DNA of 64,000 nt, taken from positions 2,418,001 through 2,482,000 of the forward strand of contig NZ_CP081903.1 of NCBI RefSeq assembly GCF_020091405.1. Reading direction: 5' to 3'. Position numbers and translations under genes: made by a program. This stretch comes from Bacteroides cellulosilyticus. GTDB taxonomy: Bacteria > Bacteroidota > Bacteroidia > Bacteroidales > Bacteroidaceae. Under the pieces are notes generated by a model, which was given only the letters and a program-made list of their open reading frames with translations, made no database searches and had not been told where the DNA came from. Of the stretch, positions 36,836 through 48,315 are shown piece after piece (position 1 is the stretch's first letter; each line of letters starts with the position of its first letter).

Positions 36836-38953
36836 ATGGCTAAGCAAGATTTACATTTGACGCGTAATATTGGTATCATGGCTCACATTGATGCCGGAAA
36901 AACAACAACCTCTGAACGTATCCTGTTTTATACGGGTTTGACTCACAAAATTGGAGAAGTACATGATGGTGCTGCTACAATGGACTGGATGGCGCAGGAA
37001 CAGGAACGTGGTATTACTATTACTTCTGCAGCTACTACAACTCGTTGGAAATATGCAGGTGATACTTATAAAATCAACTTGATTGATACTCCGGGACACG
37101 TTGACTTTACTGCTGAAGTAGAGCGCTCTTTGCGTATCTTGGATGGTGCTGTTGCTGCATATTGTGCAGTGGGTGGTGTTGAACCGCAGTCTGAGACTGT
37201 ATGGCGTCAGGCTGATAAGTACAATGTGCCGCGTATTGCTTATGTGAACAAGATGGACCGTTCTGGTGCTGACTTCTTTGAGGTCGTTCGCCAGATGAAG
37301 GCCGTTTTGGGCGCTAATCCTTGCCCGATTGTTATTCCTATAGGTGCTGAAGAGTCTTTCAAAGGTCTGGTTGATCTTATCAAGATGAAAGCTATCTATT
37401 GGCATGACGAAACTATGGGTGCTGACTACACTGTAGAGGAAATCCCTGCTAATCTAGTTGACGAAGCTAACGAATGGAGAGATAAGATGCTCGAAAAGGT
37501 GGCAGAGTTTGACGATGCTTTGATGGAGAAATATTTCGATGATCCTTCTACTATTACAGAAGAAGAAGTGCTGAGAGCTCTTCGTAATGCTACTGTACAG
37601 ATGGCTGTAGTTCCGATGTTGTGTGGTTCTTCATTCAAGAATAAAGGTGTACAGACACTGCTTGACTATGTTTGCGCATTCTTGCCTTCTCCATTGGATA
37701 CTGAAAATGTAGTTGGAACAAATCCTGATACAGGTGCTGAGGAAGATCGTAAGCCCAGCGATGATGAAAAGACTTCTGCATTGGCATTTAAGATTGCTAC
37801 TGACCCGTATGTAGGTCGTTTGACATTCTTCCGTGTTTACTCTGGTAAGATTGAAGCAGGTTCTTATATCTATAATTCTCGTTCTGGTAAAAAAGAACGT
37901 GTATCTCGTCTGTTCCAGATGCACTCAAACAAGCAGAATCCGGTTGAAGTAATCGGTGCTGGTGATATTGGTGCAGGTGTTGGATTTAAGGATATTCATA
38001 CTGGTGATACATTGTGTGATGAAGATGCACCGATTGTATTGGAGTCTATGGATTTCCCGGAACCGGTTATTGGTATTGCTGTAGAACCGAAGACTCAGAA
38101 GGATATGGACAAACTGTCTAACGGTTTGGCTAAATTGGCTGAAGAAGATCCGACGTTTACTGTGAAGACTGACGAACAAACTGGTCAGACTGTTATCTCT
38201 GGTATGGGTGAGCTTCACTTGGATATCATTATTGACCGTCTGAAACGTGAGTTTAAGGTAGAATGTAATCAAGGTAAGCCTCAAGTAAATTACAAAGAGG
38301 CTATCACTAAGACAGTTAACTTGCGTGAAGTTTATAAGAAACAGTCTGGTGGACGTGGTAAATTTGCGGATATCATCGTAAATATTGGTCCTGCTGACGA
38401 GGATTTCGTACAAGGCGGTCTGCAATTTGTTGATGAAGTGAAGGGTGGTAACATTCCTAAGGAATTTATTCCATCTGTACAGAAAGGTTTCACAACTGCC
38501 ATGAAGAATGGTGTGTTGGCTGGTTATCCTTTGGATTCACTGAAAGTGACATTGCTTGATGGTTCTTTCCACCCGGTTGACTCTGACCAGTTGTCATTCG
38601 AAATCTGTGCTATCCAGGCATATAAGAGTGCTTGCGCTAAAGCGGGTCCTGTGCTTATGGAGCCTATTATGAAACTAGAAGTTGTGACTCCGGAAGAAAA
38701 CATGGGTGATGTAATCGGTGACTTGAACAAACGCCGTGGTCAGGTAGAAGGTATGGAGTCTAGCCGTTCAGGTGCTCGTATCGTGAAGGCGATGGTTCCG
38801 TTGGCAGAAATGTTTGGTTATGTAACTGCGTTGCGTACAATCACTTCTGGCCGTGCGACTTCATCAATGGTATATTCTCATCACGCTCAGCTTTCTAGCT
38901 CTATTGCGAAGGCAGTATTGGAAGAGGTGAAGGGACGTGCTGATTTACTCTAA
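36836..38953 (+). CDS. fusA: Elongation factor G
   Basis: 705 residues. The GTPase domain shows [17 protein letters not shown], the switch part [27 protein letters not shown] and NKMDRSG. Domains II to V follow, with the conserved [19 protein letters not shown] in domain V. It drives translocation and ribosome recycling. The place after rpsG identifies it as the main translational EF-G and not one of the EF-G2-like paralogues. A hairpin separates it from rpsJ. Confidence 0.98.
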   Translation: MAKQDLHLTRNIGIMAHIDAGKTTTSERILFYTGLTHKIGEVHDGAATMDWMAQEQERGITITSAATTTRWKYAGDTYKINLIDTPGHVDFTAEVERSLRILDGAVAAYCAVGGVEPQSETVWRQADKYNVPRIAYVNKMDRSGADFFEVVRQMKAVLGANPCPIVIPIGAEESFKGLVDLIKMKAIYWHDETMGADYTVEEIPANLVDEANEWRDKMLEKVAEFDDALMEKYFDDPSTITEEEVLRALRNATVQMAVVPMLCGSSFKNKGVQTLLDYVCAFLPSPLDTENVVGTNPDTGAEEDRKPSDDEKTSALAFKIATDPYVGRLTFFRVYSGKIEAGSYIYNSRSGKKERVSRLFQMHSNKQNPVEVIGAGDIGAGVGFKDIHTGDTLCDEDAPIVLESMDFPEPVIGIAVEPKTQKDMDKLSNGLAKLAEEDPTFTVKTDEQTGQTVISGMGELHLDIIIDRLKREFKVECNQGKPQVNYKEAITKTVNLREVYKKQSGGRGKFADIIVNIGPADEDFVQGGLQFVDEVKGGNIPKEFIPSVQKGFTTAMKNGVLAGYPLDSLKVTLLDGSFHPVDSDQLSFEICAIQAYKSACAKAGPVLMEPIMKLEVVTPEENMGDVIGDLNKRRGQVEGMESSRSGARIVKAMVPLAEMFGYVTALRTITSGRATSSMVYSHHAQLSSSIAKAVLEEVKGRADLL

Positions 38954-38964
38954 AATATTTAGAA

Positions 38965-39004
38965 TCCGTAGGCTAGCGAATGACTCTTAGCCTACGGAAT
39001 TTTA
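38965..39004 (+). terminator. Hairpin between fusA and rpsJ
   Basis: TCCGTAGGCTA (38965-38975) pairs perfectly with TAGCCTACGGA (38988-38998), followed by ATTTTA. The T tract is short, so partial termination or an attenuator between the str and S10 groups is likely. No consensus promoter was seen before rpsJ. Confidence 0.6.
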
Positions 39005-39036
39005 TCTTGTTATAATATTAATAATTAATCAAACTA

Positions 39037-39342
39037 ATGAGTCAGAAAATTAGAATTAAATTGAAATCTTACGACCACAACTTGGTTGACAAATCAGCTG
39101 AGAAGATTGTAAGAACGGTGAAGGCAACGGGTGCTATCGTTAGCGGTCCGATTCCTCTCCCTACGCATAAGCGTATTTTTACCGTGAACCGTTCGACTTT
39201 CGTTAATAAGAAGTCACGTGAACAGTTTGAACTCTCTTCTTATAAGAGATTGATCGACATCTATAGCTCAACAGCTAAGACTGTAGATGCTCTGATGAAG
39301 TTGGAGTTACCGAGTGGTGTGGAAGTAGAAATCAAAGTTTAG
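39037..39342 (+). CDS. rpsJ: 30S ribosomal protein S10
   Basis: 101 residues, full length. The long loop [20 protein letters not shown] that inserts into the 30S head is present. Besides its ribosomal role, S10 (NusE) binds NusB and NusG in antitermination and coupling. It starts the S10 cluster, which continues without a visible break into the spc and alpha gene groups. L3 follows after 19 bp. Confidence 0.97.
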   Translation: MSQKIRIKLKSYDHNLVDKSAEKIVRTVKATGAIVSGPIPLPTHKRIFTVNRSTFVNKKSREQFELSSYKRLIDIYSSTAKTVDALMKLELPSGVEVEIKV

Positions 39343-39361
39343 TATTTAAATTTTAAGTGAA

Positions 39362-39979
39362 ATGCCAGGATTATTAGGAAAAAAAATCGGAATGACATCC
39401 GTTTTCAGTGCCGAGGGTAAGAATGTACCATGCACTGTTATCGAAGCAGGTCCTTGTGTTGTTACTCAAGTTAAGAGTGTCGAAAAAGATGGCTATGCAG
39501 CTGTTCAGTTGGGCTTCCAGGATAAGAAGGAGAAGCATACGACTAAACCGTTGATGGGGCACTTTAAGAAGGCTGGAGTAACTCCCAAGAAACACTTGGC
39601 TGAGTTCAAAGAATTTGAAACAGAGTTAAATCTGGGTGACACTGTTACCGTAGAATTGTTCAATGATGTAACGTTCGTTGATGTTATCGGAACTTCTAAG
39701 GGTAAGGGTTTTCAAGGTGTAGTTAAGAGACATGGTTTTGGTGGTGTAGGTCAGGCTACTCACGGTCAACACAATCGTGCTCGTAAGCCGGGTTCTATCG
39801 GTGCTTGTTCATACCCTGCAAAAGTATTCAAAGGAATGCGTATGGGTGGTCAACTTGGCGGCGACAGAGTGACTGTTCAAAACTTACAGGTATTAAAGGT
39901 TCTTCCGGATCACAACCTTCTTTTGATTAAGGGTTCTGTTCCCGGTTGCAAAGGTTCAATCGTAATAATTGAAAAATAA
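39362..39979 (+). CDS. rplC: 50S ribosomal protein L3
   Basis: 205 residues. The typical start [18 protein letters not shown] and the central extension [20 protein letters not shown], which reaches toward the peptidyl transferase centre, are present. It is an early assembly protein that binds domain VI of 23S rRNA. Its TAA stop shares one base with the rplD ATG, so the two are translationally coupled. Confidence 0.97.
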   Translation: MPGLLGKKIGMTSVFSAEGKNVPCTVIEAGPCVVTQVKSVEKDGYAAVQLGFQDKKEKHTTKPLMGHFKKAGVTPKKHLAEFKEFETELNLGDTVTVELFNDVTFVDVIGTSKGKGFQGVVKRHGFGGVGQATHGQHNRARKPGSIGACSYPAKVFKGMRMGGQLGGDRVTVQNLQVLKVLPDHNLLLIKGSVPGCKGSIVIIEK

Positions 39980-40605
39980 TGGAAGTTAACGTATATAACA
40001 TTAAAGGTGAAGACACTGGGAGAAAGATTACGTTAAACGAGTCTATCTTCGGAATTGAGCCCAACGACCATGCTATCTATTTAGACGTAAAACAATTTAT
40101 GGCTAATCAGCGTCAGGGTACACACAAATCAAAAGAAAGAAGTGAGATAAGTGGTTCTACTCGTAAAATTGGTCGTCAGAAAGGCGGTGGCGGTGCACGT
40201 CGTGGTGATATGAATTCACCGGTACTTGTTGGTGGTGCTCGTGCTTTCGGTCCTAAACCTAGAGATTACTACTTCAAGTTGAATAAAAAAGTAAAGACAT
40301 TAGCTCGTAAGTCAGCTTTGGCATATAAAGCTCAGAACAATGCAGTTGTTATTGTAGAAGACTTTAATTTTGAAGCTCCGAAAACGAAAGATTTCGTTGC
40401 TATGACAAAAAATCTTAAAGTTTCTGACAAAAAGCTGCTTGTGATTTTACCAGAAGCAAATAAAAACGTATATTTGTCGGCTCGTAACGTGGAAAGTGCA
40501 AATGTACAGACAGTCTCAGGATTAAATACTTACAGAGTATTGAATGCTGGGGTTGTTGTGTTTACTGAAAGCGCTCTTTCGGCTATTGACAATATCTTAA
40601 TGTAA
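39979..40605 (+). CDS. rplD: 50S ribosomal protein L4
   Basis: 208 residues. The extended loop with [20 protein letters not shown] lines the exit tunnel, where macrolide-resistance changes can occur; nothing abnormal is evident. In E. coli L4 represses the S10 operon by attenuation, but no similar leader was recognised before rpsJ here. The start overlaps the rplC stop by one base. Confidence 0.97.
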   Translation: MEVNVYNIKGEDTGRKITLNESIFGIEPNDHAIYLDVKQFMANQRQGTHKSKERSEISGSTRKIGRQKGGGGARRGDMNSPVLVGGARAFGPKPRDYYFKLNKKVKTLARKSALAYKAQNNAVVIVEDFNFEAPKTKDFVAMTKNLKVSDKKLLVILPEANKNVYLSARNVESANVQTVSGLNTYRVLNAGVVVFTESALSAIDNILM

Positions 40606-40606
40606 A

Positions 40607-40613
40607 AAGGAGG
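40607..40613 (+). promoter_or_regulatory. Strong Shine-Dalgarno site of rplW
   Basis: AAGGAGG lies 8 nt before the rplW ATG, an optimal spacing. Most other genes in the cluster lack such a site. Confidence 0.7.
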
Positions 40614-40621
40614 CTTAAATA

Positions 40622-40915
40622 ATGGGAATTATTATTAAACCGTTAGTAACAGAGAAAATGACAGCAATTACTGATAAGGCGAACAACCGTTTCGGCTTTA
40701 TTGTGCGTCCTGATGCTAACAAACTGGAAATTAAGAGTGAAGTTGAAGCCTTATATAACGTTACGGTAGTTGATGTGAATACGGTTAAGTATGCAGGCAA
40801 AAATAAAAGCCGTTATACAAAAGCTGGTATCATCAATGGTCGTACGAGTGCTTATAAAAAAGCAATCGTTACGTTGAAAGAAGGAGATACTATTGATTTT
40901 TATAGCAATATTTAA
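40622..40915 (+). CDS. rplW: 50S ribosomal protein L23
   Basis: 97 residues, with [14 protein letters not shown] at the N-terminus and the rRNA-binding loop [20 protein letters not shown]. It sits at the tunnel exit and is the docking site for trigger factor and SRP. It has a strong Shine-Dalgarno site, unusual in this phylum. rplB begins 5 bp after its stop. Confidence 0.96.
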   Translation: MGIIIKPLVTEKMTAITDKANNRFGFIVRPDANKLEIKSEVEALYNVTVVDVNTVKYAGKNKSRYTKAGIINGRTSAYKKAIVTLKEGDTIDFYSNI

Positions 40916-40920
40916 AAGAA

Positions 40921-41745
<825 letters not shown>

Positions 41746-41765
41746 TCTGATTAATTGAGTAAACT

Positions 41766-42035
41766 ATGAGTCGTTCATTAAAAAAAGGTCCGTATATTAA
41801 CGTTAAGCTTGAGAAGAAAGTTCTTGCTATGAATGAATCAGGCAAGAAAATTGTTGTTAAGACTTGGGCCAGAGCTTCAATGATTTCGCCTGATTTCGTA
41901 GGCCATACAGTTGCAGTTCATAACGGAAATAAATTTATTCCTGTATACGTTACCGAAAATATGGTAGGGCACAAGTTGGGCGAATTTGCTCCAACTCGTA
42001 CTTTCAGAGGACACGCTGGTAACAAGAAAAAATAA
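41766..42035 (+). CDS. rpsS: 30S ribosomal protein S19
   Basis: 89 residues, starting [19 protein letters not shown], with the conserved [16 protein letters not shown] at the C-terminus. It lies in the head of the 30S subunit, pairs with S13 and contacts the A-site tRNA. It is placed between rplB and rplV as usual. Confidence 0.97.
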   Translation: MSRSLKKGPYINVKLEKKVLAMNESGKKIVVKTWARASMISPDFVGHTVAVHNGNKFIPVYVTENMVGHKLGEFAPTRTFRGHAGNKKK

Positions 42036-42069
42036 CAGGATTTATCTGAAATAATAAAGTATAAATATA

Positions 42070-42480
42070 ATGGGAGCAAGAAAAAAAATATCGGCTGAAA
42101 AAAGAAAAGAAGCCCTTAAGACCATGTATTTTGCAAAGTTGCAGAATGTTCCTACTTCCCCTCGCAAAATGCGTCTCGTGGCTGACATGATTCGCGGGAT
42201 GGAAGTGAATAGAGCACTTGGCGTTTTGAAGTTTTCTTCAAAAGAAGCAGCTGCCAGAGTTGAGAAATTACTGCGCTCTGCAATTGCTAACTGGGAGCAG
42301 AAAAACGAACGTAAAGCTGAAAGTGGCGAATTATTTGTAACGAAGATTTTTGTTGATGGTGGTGCTACACTCAAAAGAATGAGACCGGCTCCGCAGGGTA
42401 GAGGTTACAGAATTCGTAAGCGTTCAAATCACGTAACGTTGTTCGTTGGTTCTAAAAGTAATAACGAAGATCAAAATTAA
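42070..42480 (+). CDS. rplV: 50S ribosomal protein L22
   Basis: 136 residues. The core helix and beta-hairpin ([20 protein letters not shown]) reach into the exit tunnel. The N-terminus is [20 protein letters not shown], slightly extended compared with E. coli. Macrolide-related changes can occur in the hairpin; none is evident. rpsC begins 5 bp downstream. Confidence 0.97.
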   Translation: MGARKKISAEKRKEALKTMYFAKLQNVPTSPRKMRLVADMIRGMEVNRALGVLKFSSKEAAARVEKLLRSAIANWEQKNERKAESGELFVTKIFVDGGATLKRMRPAPQGRGYRIRKRSNHVTLFVGSKSNNEDQN

Positions 42481-42485
42481 GGTAA

Positions 42486-43217
42486 ATGGGACAAAAAGTT
42501 AATCCAATAAGCAACCGTTTAGGAATTATCAGAGGATGGGATTCCAATTGGTATGGTGGAAATAATTACGGCGATTCTTTGCTGGAAGATAGCAAGATTC
42601 GTAAATATTTGAACGCTAGACTTGCAAAAGCCAGTGTTTCAAGAATCGTAATTGAACGTACACTGAAACTCGTGACTATTACCGTTTGTACTGCACGTCC
42701 GGGTATTATTATCGGTAAAGGTGGCCAGGAAGTTGATAAGTTGAAAGAAGAGTTGAAAAAGGTTACCGATAAGGATATTCAGATCAATATCTTCGAAGTG
42801 AAAAGACCTGAGTTGGATGCTGTTATAGTTGCAAACAACATCGCTCGCCAGGTAGAGGGAAAGATTGCCTATCGCCGTGCCATTAAAATGGCTATCGCTA
42901 ATACAATGCGTATGGGTGCTGAAGGTATCAAAATTCAGATTTCAGGACGTTTGAATGGTGCTGAAATGGCCCGTTCTGAAATGTATAAGGAAGGAAGAAC
43001 TCCGTTGCACACTTTCAGAGCAGATATCGACTATTGTCATGCAGAAGCATTGACGAAGGTTGGTCTTCTCGGTATTAAAGTTTGGATCTGTAGAGGTGAA
43101 GTTTTTGGTAAGAGAGAATTAGCTCCGAACTTTACGCAAAGCAAAGAAAGCGGTCGTGGAAGCAATAGCGGAAACAATGGCGGAAAGAACTTCAAAAGAA
43201 AGAAAAATAATCGCTAA
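42486..43217 (+). CDS. rpsC: 30S ribosomal protein S3
   Basis: 243 residues. The KH domain shows [20 protein letters not shown], and the C-terminal domain has [20 protein letters not shown]. The last 30 residues form a low-complexity Ser/Gly/Asn/Lys tail ([19 protein letters not shown]). S3 lines the mRNA entry tunnel and has helicase activity with S4 and S5. Spacing to rplP is 23 bp. Confidence 0.97.
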   Translation: MGQKVNPISNRLGIIRGWDSNWYGGNNYGDSLLEDSKIRKYLNARLAKASVSRIVIERTLKLVTITVCTARPGIIIGKGGQEVDKLKEELKKVTDKDIQINIFEVKRPELDAVIVANNIARQVEGKIAYRRAIKMAIANTMRMGAEGIKIQISGRLNGAEMARSEMYKEGRTPLHTFRADIDYCHAEALTKVGLLGIKVWICRGEVFGKRELAPNFTQSKESGRGSNSGNNGGKNFKRKKNNR

Positions 43218-43240
43218 ACGAATTTGAATTTTTAGGAATT

Positions 43241-43675
43241 ATGTTACAACCGAAAAAGACAAAATTCAGAAGACAACAAAAAGGCCGTCAAAAAGGTATT
43301 GCCCAGAGAGGTAACCAGTTGGCTTTCGGTTCTTTTGGAATTAAGGCTTTGGAAACAAAATGGATTACAGGCCGTCAGATCGAAGCTGCTCGTATTGCAG
43401 TGACAAGATATATGCAACGTCAAGGACAAATTTGGATTCGTATTTTCCCGGATAAACCTATTACCAGAAAACCTGCTGATGTACGTATGGGTAAAGGTAA
43501 AGGTGCTCCAGAGGGCTTTGTTGCCCCTGTTACTCCGGGAAGAATTATTATCGAAGCCGAAGGGGTATCTTATGAAATCGCAAAAGAAGCTTTGCGCTTA
43601 GCTGCACAGAAGCTTCCTATTACAACTAAGTTTGTTGTAAGACGTGATTATGATATTCAAAATCAAAATGCGTAA
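43241..43675 (+). CDS. rplP: 50S ribosomal protein L16
   Basis: 144 residues. The start [18 protein letters not shown] and the conserved region [19 protein letters not shown], which approaches the A-site tRNA elbow, are clear. It is a late assembly protein. Its stop overlaps an ATG (43675) that reads into rpmC. Confidence 0.97.
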   Translation: MLQPKKTKFRRQQKGRQKGIAQRGNQLAFGSFGIKALETKWITGRQIEAARIAVTRYMQRQGQIWIRIFPDKPITRKPADVRMGKGKGAPEGFVAPVTPGRIIIEAEGVSYEIAKEALRLAAQKLPITTKFVVRRDYDIQNQNA

Positions 43676-43680
43676 TGGAT

Positions 43681-43878
43681 ATGAAAATAGCAGAAATTAA
43701 AGAAATACCTACCAATGATCTGGTAGAAAGAGTAGAGGCAGAAGTGACAAACTATAATCAAATGGTTTTAAATCATTCTATTTCTCCTTTGGACAATCCT
43801 GCTCAGATCAAACAATTACGCAGGACTATTGCGCGTATGAAAACTGAATTACGCCAAAGAGAACTTAACAATAAATGA
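43681..43878 (+). CDS. rpmC: 50S ribosomal protein L29
   Basis: 65 residues from ATG 43681 ([20 protein letters not shown]). A start two codons earlier at 43675, overlapping the L16 stop, is equally possible and would give 67. The protein is two antiparallel helices, ending [18 protein letters not shown]. It sits near the tunnel exit beside L23. The TGA stop overlaps an ATG in an ATGA arrangement with the start region of rpsQ. Confidence 0.93.
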   Translation: MKIAEIKEIPTNDLVERVEAEVTNYNQMVLNHSISPLDNPAQIKQLRRTIARMKTELRQRELNNK

Positions 43879-43886
43879 TGAGCTTG

Positions 43887-44144
43887 ATGGAAGCAAGAAA
43901 TTTAAGAAAAGAAAGAACTGGGGTTGTGCTGAGCAATAAAATGGAGAAGACCATTACAGTAGCAGCTAAGTTTAAAGAGAAACACCCCATATATGGTAAG
44001 TTCGTTAGCAAGACTAAGAAGTACCATGCTCATGATGAAAAAAATGAGTGCAATATCGGTGATACTGTACTTATTATGGAGACTCGTCCTTTGAGCAAGA
44101 CTAAAAGATGGAGATTGGTAGAAATAATTGAAAGAGCTAAGTAA
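43887..44144 (+). CDS. rpsQ: 30S ribosomal protein S17
   Basis: 85 residues from ATG 43887 ([20 protein letters not shown]). ATGs at 43875 (overlapping the L29 stop as ATGA) and 43878 are in frame and would add up to four residues; the conserved family sequence starts at [10 protein letters not shown]. The OB fold includes [17 protein letters not shown]. It binds the 5' domain of 16S rRNA. rplN follows after 2 bp. Confidence 0.93.
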   Translation: MEARNLRKERTGVVLSNKMEKTITVAAKFKEKHPIYGKFVSKTKKYHAHDEKNECNIGDTVLIMETRPLSKTKRWRLVEIIERAK

Positions 44145-44146
44145 TT

Positions 44147-44512
44147 ATGATACAAGTAGAATCCAGAATTACAGTATGTGATAACAGTGGAGCAAAAGAG
44201 GCCCTCTGTATTCGCGTTTTGGGCGGTACGGGTCGTCGTTATGCTTCAGTGGGGGACGTGATTGTTGTTTCTGTAAAGAGCGTCATTCCTTCAAGTGATA
44301 TTAAAAAAGGTGCAGTGTCTAAAGCTTTGATCGTACGTACTAAGAAAGAAATCCGTCGTCCCGATGGTTCTTATATACGTTTTGATGATAATGCTTGCGT
44401 ATTGTTGAACAATGCAGGCGAGATTAGAGGTAGTCGTATTTTCGGTCCGGTAGCTCGTGAACTTCGTGCTACCAACATGAAAGTTGTGTCACTCGCTCCT
44501 GAAGTACTTTAA
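44147..44512 (+). CDS. rplN: 50S ribosomal protein L14
   Basis: 121 residues, starting [20 protein letters not shown], with [13 protein letters not shown] at the C-terminal part. It lies at the subunit interface and is the binding site of the silencing factor RsfS. Length and sequence are typical. Its stop is 20 bp before rplX. Confidence 0.98.
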   Translation: MIQVESRITVCDNSGAKEALCIRVLGGTGRRYASVGDVIVVSVKSVIPSSDIKKGAVSKALIVRTKKEIRRPDGSYIRFDDNACVLLNNAGEIRGSRIFGPVARELRATNMKVVSLAPEVL

Positions 44513-44532
44513 TTTTGTAAAAGATTTAAGTA

Positions 44533-44865
44533 ATGAGTAAATTACATATTAAAAAAGGCGATACAGTTTACGTAAATGCTGGTGAAGACAAAGGCAAAAC
44601 TGGTCGTGTGTTGAAGGTTCTTGTTGATAAAAATCGTGCAATTGTTGAAGGTGTCAATATGGTGTCCAAGAGCACTAAGCCTAATGCAAAGAACCCTCAG
44701 GGTGGTATTGTGAAGCAGGAAGCTTCTATCCATTTGTCTAACTTGAATCCCGTAGATCCTAAGACGGGTAAAGCTACGCGTATCAGTCGTAAAGTAACTA
44801 TTGGTGAAAACGGTAAGAAGACTATTGCACGTGTTTCTAAAAAATCAGGAGAGGAGATTAAGTAA
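44533..44865 (+). CDS. rplX: 50S ribosomal protein L24
   Basis: 110 residues. The KOW motif [20 protein letters not shown] is at the N-terminus. The C-terminal part [15 protein letters not shown] is conserved. It is an early assembly factor near the tunnel exit. A purine-rich GAGGAG near its end lies about 8 nt before the overlapping rplE start, a weak Shine-Dalgarno site. Confidence 0.97.
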   Translation: MSKLHIKKGDTVYVNAGEDKGKTGRVLKVLVDKNRAIVEGVNMVSKSTKPNAKNPQGGIVKQEASIHLSNLNPVDPKTGKATRISRKVTIGENGKKTIARVSKKSGEEIK

Positions 44866-45422
44866 TGAGTAATACTGCAAGCCTTAAGAAAGAATATGTA
44901 GAGCGTATTGCGCCTGCATTGAAATCACAGTTCCAGTATTCTTCTTCGATGCAGGTACCCGTACTTAAGAAGATTGTTATCAATCAGGGTTTGGGTATGG
45001 CTGTTGCTGATAAGAAGATTATCGAAGTGGCAATTAATGAAATGACTGCTATTACAGGTCAGAAAGCTGTTGCAACCATTTCTCGTAAAGATATCGCTAA
45101 CTTTAAGTTGCGTAAGAAAATGCCGATTGGCGTTATGGTAACTTTGCGTCGTGAGAGAATGTACGAATTTCTTGAAAAATTAGTTCGTGTAGCTCTTCCC
45201 CGTATCCGTGACTTCAAGGGTATTGAAAGTAAGTTTGATGGAAAGGGTAACTATACTCTTGGTATTCAGGAGCAAATCATTTTCCCTGAAATTAATATCG
45301 ATAGTATTACCAGAATTCTCGGAATGAATATTACCTTTGTAACCTCTGCACAAACAGATGAAGAAGGTTATGCCTTGTTGAAAGAATTCGGTTTACCGTT
45401 TAAAAACGCTAAAAAAGATTGA
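44865..45422 (+). CDS. rplE: 50S ribosomal protein L5
   Basis: 185 residues. [19 protein letters not shown] and the conserved [19 protein letters not shown] are present. L5 binds 5S rRNA and contacts the P-site tRNA. Its ATG shares one base with the rplX stop, so translation is coupled. rpsN follows after 4 bp. Confidence 0.98.
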   Translation: MSNTASLKKEYVERIAPALKSQFQYSSSMQVPVLKKIVINQGLGMAVADKKIIEVAINEMTAITGQKAVATISRKDIANFKLRKKMPIGVMVTLRRERMYEFLEKLVRVALPRIRDFKGIESKFDGKGNYTLGIQEQIIFPEINIDSITRILGMNITFVTSAQTDEEGYALLKEFGLPFKNAKKD

Positions 45423-45426
45423 TAAT

Positions 45427-45726
45427 ATGGCAAAGGAATCAATGAAAGCACGTGAAGTAAGACGTGCTAAATTAGTAGCCAAATATGCCGAGAAGAGAGC
45501 TGCATTGAAGCAAATTGTTAGAACAGGTGATCCAGCTGAAGCTTTTGAAGCTGCACAGAAATTGCAGGAACTGCCTAAAAATTCTAATCCGATTCGTATG
45601 CACAACCGTTGCAAGTTGACTGGTCGTCCTAAAGGATATATCCGTCAATTCGGTATCTCTAGAATTCAATTCCGCGAGATGGCTTCTAACGGTCTTATTC
45701 CCGGTATTAAAAAAGCAAGCTGGTAA
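45427..45726 (+). CDS. rpsN: 30S ribosomal protein S14, zinc-free long form
   Basis: 99 residues, the long C-minus form. The region [19 protein letters not shown] is present, but the CxxC pairs of the short zinc-binding S14 are missing. It binds the 30S head next to S3 and S10. A 53-bp spacer with a weak hairpin (TCAGG-GTAGG-CCTGA) and an AT-rich run follows before rpsH. Confidence 0.97.
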   Translation: MAKESMKAREVRRAKLVAKYAEKRAALKQIVRTGDPAEAFEAAQKLQELPKNSNPIRMHNRCKLTGRPKGYIRQFGISRIQFREMASNGLIPGIKKASW

Positions 45727-45779
45727 TTTTTGTTTTAAATATTGTCAGGGTAGGCCTGATTAATTTAATTTTTTATTAT

Positions 45780-46175
45780 ATGACTGATCCAATAGCAGAT
45801 TATTTGACGAGGTTGCGGAACGCTATTCAAGCAAAGCACAGAGTTGTAGAAGTTCCCGCTTCAAATTTGAAAAAAGAAATCACTAAGATTCTTTTTGAGA
45901 AAGGCTACATTCTTAATTATAAGTTTGTAGAAGATGGTCCTCAAGGTACAATTAAGGTTGCCTTGAAGTATGATCCGGTTAACAAAGTAAACGCAATTAA
46001 GAAATTGGAAAGAATCTCTTCTCCAGGTTTGCGTCAGTATACCGGTTACAAGGACATGCCGCGAGTTATTAATGGTTTGGGTATTGCTATAATATCTACT
46101 TCCAAAGGTGTAATGACCAACAAAGAAGCCGCAGAACTGAAAATTGGTGGTGAAGTTTTGTGTTATGTATATTAA
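45780..46175 (+). CDS. rpsH: 30S ribosomal protein S8
   Basis: 131 residues, starting TDPIADYLTRLRNAIQAKH, with the C-terminal signature ISTSKGVMTNKEA. It binds the central domain of 16S rRNA and in E. coli represses the spc operon by binding the rplE mRNA. No matching site was identified here. rplF follows after 15 bp with a strong Shine-Dalgarno site. Confidence 0.97.
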   Translation: MTDPIADYLTRLRNAIQAKHRVVEVPASNLKKEITKILFEKGYILNYKFVEDGPQGTIKVALKYDPVNKVNAIKKLERISSPGLRQYTGYKDMPRVINGLGIAIISTSKGVMTNKEAAELKIGGEVLCYVY

Positions 46176-46182
46176 TAGGAGG
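46176..46182 (+). promoter_or_regulatory. Strong Shine-Dalgarno site of rplF
   Basis: TAGGAGG lies 8 nt before the ATG at 46191, right after the rpsH stop codon. It is one of few strong sites in this region. Confidence 0.7.
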
Positions 46183-46190
46183 AATTAGCA

Positions 46191-46760
46191 ATGTCAAGAA
46201 TAGGAAAATTACCCATTAGTATTCCCGCTGGAGTAACAGTTACTCTGAAAGAGAATGTGGTTACCGTGAAGGGAGCCAAAGGCGAACTTAGCCAATATAT
46301 AGATCCTGCTATCAATGTTGCCATTGAAGATGGTCATGTGACTTTGAGTGAGAATGAAAATGCAATGTTGGATAATCCCAAACAAAAGCATGCATTCCAT
46401 GGTTTGTACCGCTCTTTAGTTCACAACATGGTTGTTGGTGTATCTGAAGGATATAAAAAAGAATTGGAACTTGTAGGTGTGGGGTATCGTGCTTCTAATC
46501 AAGGAAATATCATAGAGTTGTCCTTGGGTTATACGCATAGTATCTTCATACAGTTGCCTCCTGAAGTTAAGGTAGAGACAAAATCTGAAAGAAATAAGAA
46601 TCCTCTTATTATTTTAGAGTCTTGCGATAAACAATTGCTGGGTCAAGTTTGCTCTAAGATACGTTCTTTCCGTAAGCCCGAACCGTATAAAGGTAAAGGT
46701 GTTAAGTTTGTTGGTGAAGAAATTCGTAGAAAGTCTGGTAAATCTGCCGGCGCTAAGTAA
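46191..46760 (+). CDS. rplF: 50S ribosomal protein L6
   Basis: 189 residues with two similar beta-alpha domains: SRIGKLPISIPAGVTVTL at the start and the signature PEPYKGKGVKFVGEEIRRK at the end. It lies near the factor-binding site and the sarcin-ricin loop. Spacing to rplR is 21 bp. Confidence 0.98.
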   Translation: MSRIGKLPISIPAGVTVTLKENVVTVKGAKGELSQYIDPAINVAIEDGHVTLSENENAMLDNPKQKHAFHGLYRSLVHNMVVGVSEGYKKELELVGVGYRASNQGNIIELSLGYTHSIFIQLPPEVKVETKSERNKNPLIILESCDKQLLGQVCSKIRSFRKPEPYKGKGVKFVGEEIRRKSGKSAGAK

Positions 46761-46781
46761 TTTACATAAAATAAGAATGTT

Positions 46782-47126
46782 ATGACAACAAAAATAGAAA
46801 GACGAATTAAAATCAAATATAGAGTACGCAATAAAATTTCAGGTACTGCTGAACGTCCGCGTATGAGTGTATTTAGAAGTAATAAGCAAATCTACGTCCA
46901 ACTTATCGACGATTTGAGTGGTAAGACTTTGGCTTCTTCTTCTTCTTTGGGTATAACAGAGAAGTTGCCGAAGAAAGAACAAGCTGCAAAGGTTGGAGAG
47001 TTGATCGCTAAAAAAGCTCAGGAAGCAGGTATTACTACTGTTGTTTTCGACCGTAATGGTTACTTGTATCATGGGAGAGTAAAAGAAGTGGCTGATGCTG
47101 CTCGTAACGGTGGACTTAAATTTTAA
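46782..47126 (+). CDS. rplR: 50S ribosomal protein L18
   Basis: 114 residues. [20 protein letters not shown] at the N-terminus and [20 protein letters not shown] at the C-terminus are diagnostic. It binds 5S rRNA with L5. It lies 5 bp before rpsE. Confidence 0.97.
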   Translation: MTTKIERRIKIKYRVRNKISGTAERPRMSVFRSNKQIYVQLIDDLSGKTLASSSSLGITEKLPKKEQAAKVGELIAKKAQEAGITTVVFDRNGYLYHGRVKEVADAARNGGLKF

Positions 47127-47131
47127 TCATT

Positions 47132-47647
47132 ATGGCAATTAATAATAGAGTTAAGATTACAAACGATATAGAACTGAAAGACCGTTTGGTTGCTATTAAT
47201 CGTGTAACTAAAGTGACCAAAGGTGGTAGAACTTTTAGTTTCTCTGCAATTGTTGTTGTAGGTAACGAAGAAGGCATCATCGGTTGGGGTCTTGGTAAAG
47301 CTGGTGAAGTTACCGCAGCAATCGCTAAAGGAGTTGAATCAGCTAAGAAGAATCTGACGAAAGTACCTGTACTGAAGGGTACTGTTCCTCACGAACAGTC
47401 CGCTAAGTTTGGTGGCGCGGAAGTATTCATCAAGCCGGCTTCTCATGGTACAGGTGTAGTTGCCGGTGGTGCAATGCGTGCAGTACTTGAAAGTGTTGGT
47501 ATTACAGACGTTTTGGCTAAGTCAAAAGGATCTTCTAATCCACACAACTTGGTGAAGGCTACTATCCTGGCGTTGGGTGAAATGCGTGACGCACGTATGG
47601 TTGCTCAAAACAGAGGAATTAGTATTGAAAAAGTATTTAGAGGATAA
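47132..47647 (+). CDS. rpsE: 30S ribosomal protein S5
   Basis: 171 residues. The S5 N-terminal domain ([20 protein letters not shown]) and the loop after it where spectinomycin resistance changes occur show no obvious abnormality. The C-terminal domain has [16 protein letters not shown]. It takes part in decoding accuracy and mRNA entry. rpmD starts 10 bp later. Confidence 0.97.
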   Translation: MAINNRVKITNDIELKDRLVAINRVTKVTKGGRTFSFSAIVVVGNEEGIIGWGLGKAGEVTAAIAKGVESAKKNLTKVPVLKGTVPHEQSAKFGGAEVFIKPASHGTGVVAGGAMRAVLESVGITDVLAKSKGSSNPHNLVKATILALGEMRDARMVAQNRGISIEKVFRG

Positions 47648-47652
47648 GGAGG
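47646..47652 (+). promoter_or_regulatory. Strong Shine-Dalgarno site of rpmD
   Basis: AAGGAGG lies 5 nt before the ATG at 47658 and overlaps the rpsE stop codon. It fixes the start of rpmD against longer in-frame readings. Confidence 0.7.
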
Positions 47653-47657
47653 AATAT

Positions 47658-47834
47658 ATGTCGACTATAAAGATTAAACAAGTTAAAAGTAGAATTGGTG
47701 CTCCGGCTGATCAGAAAAGAACTCTCGATGCACTGGGACTTCGTAAGTTGAATCGTGTGGTTGAACACGAGTGTACTCCTTCAATTCTTGGAATGGTGGA
47801 TAAGGTTAAACACTTGGTTACCATTGTTAAGTAA
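47658..47834 (+). CDS. rpmD: 50S ribosomal protein L30
   Basis: 58 residues from ATG 47658 (STIKIKQVKSRIGAPADQKR). The core TLDALGLRKLNRVVEH is diagnostic. The frame is open further upstream but overlaps rpsE; the strong Shine-Dalgarno site decides the start. It is a small L30 of the bacterial type, placed between rpsE and rplO as usual. Confidence 0.95.
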   Translation: MSTIKIKQVKSRIGAPADQKRTLDALGLRKLNRVVEHECTPSILGMVDKVKHLVTIVK

Positions 47835-47864
47835 TTATTTGTTGAATATAAAACGAATTACAAT

Positions 47865-48311
47865 ATGAACTTAAGTAATTTAAAACCTGCAGAAGGATCT
47901 ACTAAAACAAGAAAGAGAATTGGACGTGGTCCGGGTTCTGGCTTGGGAGGTACTTCTACCAGGGGTCATAAGGGAGCTAAATCAAGATCTGGTTATTCTA
48001 AGAAAATCGGTTTTGAAGGTGGTCAGATGCCTCTCCAACGTCGTGTTCCTAAATTCGGTTTTAAGAACATTAATCGTGTAGAGTATAAGGCTATCAACTT
48101 GGATACAATTCAGAAACTTGCTGAAGCTAAGAAGTTGGAATCAGTTGGAATTAATGACTTTATCGCTGCTGGTTTTATTTCTTCAAATCAGTTGGTGAAG
48201 GTATTAGGTAATGGAACTTTGACTACAAAGTTGGATGTGCAAGCTCATGCATTCTCTAAGACTGCTGTTGCTGCCATTGAAGCTGCTGGTGGAAGTGTAG
48301 TAAAACTCTAA
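47865..48311 (+). CDS. rplO: 50S ribosomal protein L15
   Basis: 148 residues. The glycine- and arginine-rich N-terminal extension (RKRIGRGPGSGLGGTSTRGH) winds through 23S rRNA, and the C-terminal globular domain has ANISS-like beta strands. It is a late assembly protein. secY begins 4 bp after its stop. Confidence 0.97.
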   Translation: MNLSNLKPAEGSTKTRKRIGRGPGSGLGGTSTRGHKGAKSRSGYSKKIGFEGGQMPLQRRVPKFGFKNINRVEYKAINLDTIQKLAEAKKLESVGINDFIAAGFISSNQLVKVLGNGTLTTKLDVQAHAFSKTAVAAIEAAGGSVVKL

Positions 48312-48315
48312 TTCG